Shown here piece by piece: positions 57,319 to 64,000 of a stretch of DNA of 64,000 nt. Both the position numbers and the translations under genes were made by a program. The DNA comes from Polychytrium aggregatum. Lineage: Eukaryota > Chytridiomycota > Chytridiomycetes > Polychytriales. Below the pieces are notes generated by a model that saw only the letters and a list, made by a program, of their open reading frames with translations, was not told the origin of the DNA and made no database searches. The first letter of the stretch is position 1, and every line of letters starts with the position of its first letter. Where the stretch lies: contig NW_026516229.1 in assembly GCF_025602895.1 (NCBI RefSeq), forward strand, positions 124,001 to 188,000, written 5' to 3'.

Positions 57319-60300
57319 TTAGAAAGTGTCGTGGAAGGTACGGGCCAAGACTTCTCTCTGCTGCTGGGGCGTCAGCTTGGTGAAGTGGACGGCGTAGCCC
57401 GAGACCCGGATGGTCAGGTTGGGGTACTTTTCGGGATGGACCATGGCATCCTCGAGCATCTCACGCTTGAGCACGTTGACGTTGAGGTGGAAACCGCCCT
57501 TGTCAAAGTAGCCGTCGAGCAAAGCACCGAGGTTCTGCTCGGCCTCCTTTGGAAGCTTGCCAAGGGCCGAGGGCACGATCGAGAAGGTGTTGCTGATGCC
57601 GTCGAGACAGTGGGTGTAGGGGATTTTGGAGACTGAGCTCAGCGACGCCAGTGCACCGCAGTCTTCGCGGCCGTGCATGGGATTGGCTCCCGGGGCGAAG
57701 GGCTCGCCTTGCTTTCGGCCGTCGGGGGTGCTGCCGGTGGCTTTGCCGTAGACAACATTGGAGGTGATGGTCAGCACAGAGAGAGTATGCTCGGCTCCGC
57801 GGTAGGTTGGGTACTGCTGCAGCTTCTGGTGGAAGATGGAGGGGATCTTGCGAGCAAACTGGTCGACACGGTCGTCATCGTTGCCGTATTTGCTGCAAGG
57901 TGCGGGATTGGACAAATAGGATAACGGTTGGAACTATGCATATGAACTGGACACGCAGACACGGGCTTATCGCTCACGACTACTCAAGAGCATCGCCGAC
58001 ATTGGAGCGCCGCACAGCAGTGACCGGGGTGGGGGCAGGCACACATCGCATGCCCAGTCGAGCAGCAAGCGTTCCTCACAACAAACAGCTGCATTGCTCA
58101 GTTTGGAGATGGACTACTCACGGGAACTGGCCTTCGATCTTGAAATCCACCGTGAGGCCGGTCTTGGGATCGCGAATCGGGGTAACCTTCGCGTGCTTGA
58201 TCGCCGAGAGCGAGTCCGCAACAATGGACAGGCCGGCAATACCAAAGGCCATGAAGCGCCTCACGTGAGTGTCGTGCAGAGCCATCTGCACGGCCTCGTA
58301 GGAGTACTTGTCGTGCGAGTAGTGGATGGCGTTCATGGTGTTGACGTAGAGACCGGCCATCCAGTCCATAGCCTGGGGAACCAGTGGAGCAGCATGGAGT
58401 CAGTCGTGCTTCGGCGAGCAGATGGCGGGGGCTCAGGAAGCCCACAGCTAAGAGACCGGCTGTCAAAGTGGGTGGGTCTCATGTTCGAGCCAATATATCG
58501 CATCGGAAGGACGGGCCGCCAGAGTCTTGCGTGGGACGAACAGGATGGACTCTTACCGTGCTGTAGCGCTCCCAGAACAGGTCATAGTCGATCGGGCCAT
58601 CCGGGATAGAGCCAAAGTCGGGGCTGACTTGCTTTCCGGTGATTTCGTCACGGCCGTGGTTGAGGACGTACAGCATCAGCTTGGCCAAGTTGACGCGGGC
58701 TCCAAAGAACTGCATGTCTTTGCCAATGTTCATGCCCGAGACACAGCAGGCGATGCCATAGTCCGTGGAATTGAACTGGTTGGACATGAGCTTGTCCGAC
58801 TCATACTGAACCGACGAGGTGTCGATCGAGACGCGAGAGCAGAAGGTCTTGAAGTTCTCGGGCAGCTCGTTGTGCCAGAGAACCGTCATGTTTGGCTCGG
58901 GAGCCGGGCCGAGCTGGCGAGTGGCAGTTCAAAAAATGAGCGTCATGTTGCGGGCATGGGATAGACATGCGCGGAGGATCGGCAAATGAGCAGTGCGCTT
59001 GACTTACGTTGTACAGAGTGTTGAGGATACGATATGAGGTCTTGGTAACCAAGGGCTTGCAGTCGTCTCCCAAGCCGCCGATAACGGCGGTGACCCATGT
59101 GGGATCGCCGGCAAACAAATCATTGTATTCGGGAGTTCTGAGGTGACGCACCAGTCGAAGCTTGATCACGAATTGGTCAATGAGTTCCTGTGCCTCCTCC
59201 TCAGTGATCTTTCCCTCGGCAAGGTCCTTCTCGATAAAGACGTCGAAGAAGGTGTCGACGCGGCCCAAAGACATAGCGGCGCCGTCTGTGCAGAGAGTAT
59301 CGAGAGCAATGAGGAGGCGATTTGGGGCCACAGATGGCGGACCAGGAAATTCCGTGTATCAGAGAGGGCATTGTGGCAGGCGAATCAACTACCAGATCCC
59401 AGCAGGGAGGCCGACAGAGAGGCCAGCGACGCAGCCAGGATCGGACACACCAGCGTACCTTGTTCCTTGACGGCAGCCAGATAGGCAAAGTAGGTCCACT
59501 GGATGGCCTCCTTGGCATTGGCAGCAGGCTTGGAGAGGTCGTATCCGTATTCAAGCGCCATGGCCTTGAGGGCCTTCAGGGCTTTGATCTGGTCGGCGAT
59601 CTCTTCACGCAGACGCAGGACCGAGTCGGACATGTTGTCGCCGGCTGCGGGGATGCCCAGCTTGTCCAAGGTCTTGACTTCGATGAGCTTGTCGACACCG
59701 TAGAGGGCAACACGGCGGTAATCGCCGATCAGCCGACCACGGCCGTATCCGTCCTGAGTATTGGTTGTATGGGATGGATGCGGGGAACAAAGTTAGCAGA
59801 TGCAGGCACACGAGTTTCGCGGCCTACGCCGACTTGCGCAAGATTAGCGTACCGGGAGCCCAGTCATGAGATGGTTCGAACGGGCACGGAGCATCTCGGG
59901 CGTGTACATGTCAAAGACGCCCTCGTTGTGGGTCTTGCGGTACTTTGTGAAGATCTCGGTGACCTTAGGGTCGATCGGGTACTTGTAGGCCTTCAAGGCA
60001 TTATTGACCATGTTGATACCGCCAAAGGGCTTGATGGCACGCTTGAGGGGAGCGTCGGTCTGTAGACCGACAATGACTTCGTTCTCCTTGTTGATGTAGC
60101 CTGCGAGAGAGCGGGTTGAGGGGAAGCGAGAGATCAATACGGGACTCGCACAAGAAGATCAGGCCCCCGCCCCAGTCGCCAGGGCAATCTCGGCCAAGGA
60201 GACGTTGCCCGAGTCACTGTACCTGGACGGTGGCTTGTGATGAGCGAAGGCGTGTGTTGGTCGACGTCGAGACAGCCATTGTTTTTGGACTCTTGGAGGA

Positions 60301-60769
60301 GCAGATCCTCGCACTGTTTCCAGAGAGCCTGGGTCTTCTCGGTGGGGCCGGCCAAGAACGAACTGTCGCCAGAGTAGAGCTTGTAGTTGTTCCGGGTCCA
60401 GGCGGCGACATCGATGGTTGGGGCGGCTTTGGCGAGCTCCTCCGGGATGGAGGGAATCGGGTCTGGGACGTGCGTGAGGATCTGTTGATCACGGGGAATC
60501 GGGGAAAAGGCACAGGAGGTGTGGGGCACCGCCGCAGGGGGCTGGTTTTGTGTGAGCTTGGTGGCTTGGGTGGCAGCGGTGGCCAGCGAGGCGACTTGGA
60601 GCGGACGAGCGATCCCGGCTGGTCGCGGCGAGCACGAATGCCGGCCGAGAGGGGCCAGGATAAAGCGGGAAGACGCCAGCGGCAGGAGCGGCAGCGGGGT
60701 TGGGTAGATGGCAACGTTCTGCAGGAGAGCGAGTGCCGCAGACGATGACGAGGACACCAAGAACGACAT
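57319..60769 (-). CDS. PFL: Pyruvate formate-lyase (glycyl-radical enzyme), probably organellar
   Basis: Converts pyruvate and CoA to acetyl-CoA and formate without oxygen. About seven exons. The N-terminal exon from [20 protein letters not shown] is long, Ser/Ala/Arg-rich and presequence-like, before [20 protein letters not shown]. Next come [96 protein letters not shown], and [20 protein letters not shown], where Cys-Cys is the active pair. [20 protein letters not shown] follows. The last exon (57319-57892) has [20 protein letters not shown] and the glycyl-radical loop [12 protein letters not shown]. All catalytic residues are present. The divergent neighbour is its activase. Fungal PFLs of this kind are known from anaerobic fungi and chytrids; a bacterial origin of the family is generally accepted. 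Confidence 0.95.
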
Positions 60770-60932
60770 GGTGGATGTGGTTTTGCTAGATCGCAATGAG
60801 CAGATGGGTTAGCGGCCTTTGGGAGCTGGAGACGAGTCCAGAAGAAGAGCGGGATTGGCCGTGGAAGGGTAGAAGCTATGAGGAGAGCGATGGGTTGGTG
60901 CTGGGCGGAGGCAGCAGGGGGATGGCATGCCG

Positions 60933-60940
60933 TTTTATAT
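60933..60940 (-). promoter_or_regulatory. TATA box for PFL
   Basis: ATATAAAA on the minus strand, in a GC-rich surround, about 165 bases upstream of the PFL start codon at 60769. Confidence 0.55.
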
Positions 60941-61730
60941 CCCGCGGCGCGTGATGTCAGCGTAACGGACCGACACGGCGACAGGCGACAAGACATGGCG
61001 AGACAGGCAGCGAGACACAGCGAGACACAGCGAGGCGGCGGGCGGCGCGGGCGAGAACAGCACATGCGGACATGGCCCCAACCCGGCGCTGCATGCCGGC
61101 AGCAACAGTATCGTCGGCCGAGCAGAGCCGTGACGGGTGGCGAAAATGCAGCCCACAACAAGCAGGACCCGTCGTCAAAGGCTGCGAGAAGGAAAAAAAA
61201 TGGCGAGCAATCCTCGGGCCAGCAAATTCTCTCGTGGCAGATCGAGGCAGCGCAGGTCAGGGCCGATGCCGGCCGAGCTGGATTTTGTCACCATGAGACG
61301 CACGGCCAGGGCGCGACAGCAGGGCGAGGAGGCGAGCGAGAGGGCAAGCCAGCGCGGCGGCCGACGATGCTGCGAGCTTGCCGCTTGTCGCCCGAGGGCC
61401 CTCGACCAGCAGTCGCTGTGTTTGGGCGGCAGCGCCGGCCGAGAACACATATCGATACCACATCGACACTGCATCGGCGTGGTGAACTGCGATGGCCAAA
61501 TGTCCTCTGCGCTGCACCGACCACGCGACCACGCGCCCGTCAGCTGCCCTGCCGACTCACCGTGAGCCACCGTGACGCGTCCTCGGCTGATCCGATCCCA
61601 CTTGCCGTCGCATCCGATCCCGACACCACCAGCATCAGCATCGACATCGACATCGACATCGACATCCAAGGCGCCATCGAGATCACAGTGCACCGCTGCT
61701 TTCGCTCGTCTCCGACTCCATCAGCGACAG

Positions 61731-61737
61731 TATAAAC
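61731..61737 (+). promoter_or_regulatory. TATA box for the PFL activase
   Basis: TATAAAC (preceded by CAG), 87-93 bases upstream of the activase start codon at 61824, in C-rich DNA. Confidence 0.6.
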
Positions 61738-61823
61738 TCCCAACCCATCCCATCCCATCCCGGCCAAGACCATCCTCCTCATCTCGTCCGCAAGTCCCTC
61801 GCCAGCCCGATTCCTCTGCTGCA

Positions 61824-63583
61824 ATGTCTCTGATCCATCCACTGCCGCTCGCACCCGTCGCTGCTGGTGCCCATTCGGCAGCCATCCTGTCGATCCGGGC
61901 CACCGCCGCTCTCTCGTGTGCGGCTCTCCATACCGCCCGATCCATTCAAACCCGCTCTCTCGTCAGCGCCTATCCCGGTGCCATCGCCCGACTTCCATCC
62001 ACGGCTCCTATCAGCCAGCCATACTCAACACCGTCAATGCTGCACCTATCCGGGCCCCGCCTTGGACCGCTGCTGAAGCCAGCTGCGCTGGGTTTGGCAG
62101 CTTTCCACTCTTCCCTCTCCACCGCCGAGTGCCACCGCGACCACCATGCCCGCCCTGTTCCGCCCTTCGATCCATCCAAAATCGACTATCAGAATGTCGA
62201 GGGATACGTGCATTCGACCGAGAGCCTCGGCACCCTGGAGGGGCCCGGAAACCGATTCTTGATCTTTGTCACAGGATGTCCGGCCCGGTGTCTGTATTGC
62301 GAAAACCCAGACACCTGGGAGATCAAGAAGGCAGCCACAGTCCAGGTGAGCACATCGTATTGGATCGAGTTCGACCCACAAAACGAGAGATAGCGAGAGG
62401 GACGAACCGGCATCAGAGTTGACTGAATAGCGATAATCTGATTGCATCTGCGTCATGGCGGCCGGGAAAGCGAGGGCTCAGTTTTGTGTTGGCTCTGGAG
62501 TGTTCAAGCCGGCGCCGACGGCGAGGCTCTCTTCGAATCCTGCCCATGTTCCGCCGCACTTTCTGCTGAGTGGCATTCATGCACCATCTCCCCTCTGACC
62601 CCGCTGCCTCTTCCTGTTGGCTTTCAGAAAGTTCATGACCTCGTCGAGCGGGCTCGCAAACTGCAGCCGTTTTACAAGCATTCTGTCGGCCACGGCGGCG
62701 TCACCATCTCGGGCGGCGATCCGCTCGTCCAGCACTGATTTTGTGGCGAGCGTTCTTTATGCCATGAAGAAAGTAAGGTGTTTGGATGAGGAGCGCCCCA
62801 CTCGTCGCATGGAGGATCATGCTTTGGCATATCCTGTACAAATCATTCGACGCAGCCGTCTCGGATCCAACTTGGCCTATGTATCTTGTCTGACCACTTT
62901 GGATGCTCTCCTTCCTTCCTCCGTTATCGCCGTTGCAGGACCTCGGCCTCCATACTTGCATCGAAACCACGGGCCAGGGTTCCCATCATGCCTGGGACAC
63001 TGTGCTCCCACACACCGATCTCGTCCTGCTCTGCGTCAAGCATACCGAGCCCGAGCAATACCACAAGATCACACAGCTGGTCCGTCTCGAGCGCATGTTG
63101 CAGTTCATCAAGGAACTCGAGCGGCTGAACAAGCCGTGGTGGTGTCGCTATGTGCTGGTGCCTGGCTACACCGACAAGGACAAGGATATCGAGGGCCTCA
63201 TAGCGCTCTGCAAGTCCTCCACAACCCTGGAGCGCATCGAGATTTTGCCGTATCATACTCTTGGAGAATATAAGGTAAGGTGTCATCGACAATGGTGTGA
63301 GGGGAGTGATGTGCTGGCCCCTTCTCTGCCCACACGCTCATGCCACTAATCCCTTTCCCCCGACATCCAATCTTGCTTCATACTGCCGGCGATGGCCACC
63401 GCTTCCACGGGCACGGCGATGGAAACCAAATCGAATCTTGAATCTCATAGTGGAAGGCGTCCGGTATGGAGTACCCCATGAAAGGTGTCCCTCATCCAAC
63501 CAAAGCGTCGCTCCAGGCCATCGTCTCCCGAATCACATCGGAACTGGGTCGGCCCGAGATTCCTGTTGTCACAAGTGCCTAGA
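61824..63583 (+). CDS. PFLA: Pyruvate formate-lyase activating enzyme (radical SAM), with an apparent 1-nt frameshift
   Basis: Uses a [4Fe-4S] cluster and S-adenosylmethionine to install the glycyl radical on PFL. Exon 1 (61824 to about 62346) has an Ala/Ser/Arg-rich leader, then KIDYQNVEGYVHSTESLGTL. It continues with FVTGCPARCLYCENPDTW, the CX3CX2C cluster motif. Exon 2 from about 62628 gives KVHDLVERARKLQPFYKHSV and GGVTISGGDPLVQ. Exon 3 from about 62941 gives DLGLHTCIETTGQ, WCRYVLVPGYTDKDKDIEGL, and RIEILPYHTLGEYK. The last exon gives WKASGMEYPMKGVPHPTKAS and ends at 63583. In exon 2, GGDPLVQ runs into CAC-TGA, while the expected continuation DFVASVLYAMKK lies one base out of frame at about 62738-62771. 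This is either a real lesion or a sequence error. The leader suggests the same organelle as PFL. Confidence 0.9.
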
Positions 63584-64000
63584 CCACTCCTCATCCAGAC
63601 TGTCGACCGCTGTTGTCTCCAAGAAGACTCTTCCCAATACACCTGGGATAGGGGGCCATCGTTGCCCTGGCATTTCAGTGGCCTTTCCCCCCCCCTCGCA
63701 ACGAGAGATTGTGCGTATATTGCTTATACCCTCGATGGTAAAATACGAAGGCGAGGACAAGAAGCGCCTCCCCTGCTCTAGACAGCCGGTATGGGTGGGT
63801 GTGGGTGTGTATTCTCAATCCTTCCCACCAAAAAAAGGTGACAGGTAACAACAAAACAGGACGTTCTGTTTTATTTTTGGAATAGTGATAGCAATGACAG
63901 CCCAAAAAGTACAGGAGAGATGCGGATAAAGAGTGATGGAGCTTGGATACAAGGCGAGTCGGCCTGTTGCGATTATAGCGGGAACAAGGCTCGCTCCATC
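63584..64000. other. Region downstream of the PFL activase, to the window end
   Basis: About 420 bases with A/T runs and no supportable coding sequence. Likely the activase 3' region. Confidence 0.5.

Larger units (their letters stand above)
60770..61823. promoter_or_regulatory. Shared divergent promoter region of PFL and its activase
   Basis: About 1.05 kb between the two start codons, with no supportable gene. It has a TATA box near each side, facing outward. It contains a GACACAGCGA-type repetition at about 61011-61032 and a GACATC hexamer tract at about 61639-61667. The layout suggests the enzyme and its activator are co-regulated, but no specific transcription-factor site is claimed. 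Confidence 0.55.

Overview
The window is nuclear DNA from a eukaryote, most likely a zoosporic (flagellated) fungus of the chytrid type. Most genes are compact but intron-rich, with short introns (roughly 50-400 nt). Several genes are fungal in character, such as a DUF1746/Dsc4-like membrane protein and a fungal-style glycogen phosphorylase. The genes that look ciliary (LRRC56, a TTLL2-like tubulin glutamylase, a DUF4515/BBOF1-like coiled-coil protein) point to an organism that builds flagella. A pyruvate formate-lyase with its activating enzyme also fits chytrid-like fungi. The species assignment is inference.

Layout. 0-7 kb: the 3' part of an unrecognised helical protein gene, then a minus-strand gene joining a SECIS-binding-protein-2-like L7Ae RNA-binding domain to ankyrin repeats and a low-complexity acidic/basic tail. 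8-10.3 kb: mitochondrial MnSOD, tRNA-Pro(CGG), tRNA-Cys(GCA). 10.4-16.5 kb: Dsc4-like DUF1746 protein and TBC1D19-like Rab-GAP. 17.9-23.9 kb: glycogen phosphorylase split into about 20 exons. 24.2-30.8 kb: remnants of a mobile element, a DUF4515 coiled-coil gene with a 26-copy 8-bp intronic repeat, and an intact-looking element of about 3.7 kb carrying a Fanzor (eukaryotic TnpB-like RNA-guided nuclease) and a DD34E Tc1/mariner-IS630 transposase. 30.9-38.5 kb: a disordered orphan protein, an NDUFA11-like complex I subunit and Prp43/DHX15.

38.7-46.0 kb is an inverted-repeat structure. Two apparently identical 1,045-bp arms, each holding a tRNA-Ser(AGA)-tRNA-Pro(CGG) pair, enclose LRRC56, eIF6, a 368-bp deletion derivative of the Fanzor/mariner element and a tRNA-Pro(TGG). 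47-64 kb: an intronless secreted phosphoesterase, a TTLL2-like enzyme, a NOPCHAP1-like acidic protein, TFIIH subunit Tfb5, the COX18 insertase, and a divergent pair of pyruvate formate-lyase and its radical-SAM activase around a two-sided TATA promoter region.

The most notable system is the Fanzor family. Three loci (27.1-30.8 kb, 44.3-44.7 kb, 24.2-24.5 kb) share coding fragments, and also a non-coding tail between the Fanzor stop codon and the terminal repeat. That tail is where an OMEGA/fRNA scaffold would be expected. Other notable items are the SBP2-like/ankyrin fusion, the perfect-looking tRNA-bearing inverted repeat, and an apparent 1-nt frameshift in the PFL activase gene. All exon boundaries were assigned by eye from splice consensus and family similarity, so multi-exon coordinates give the CDS span, not a spliced model.
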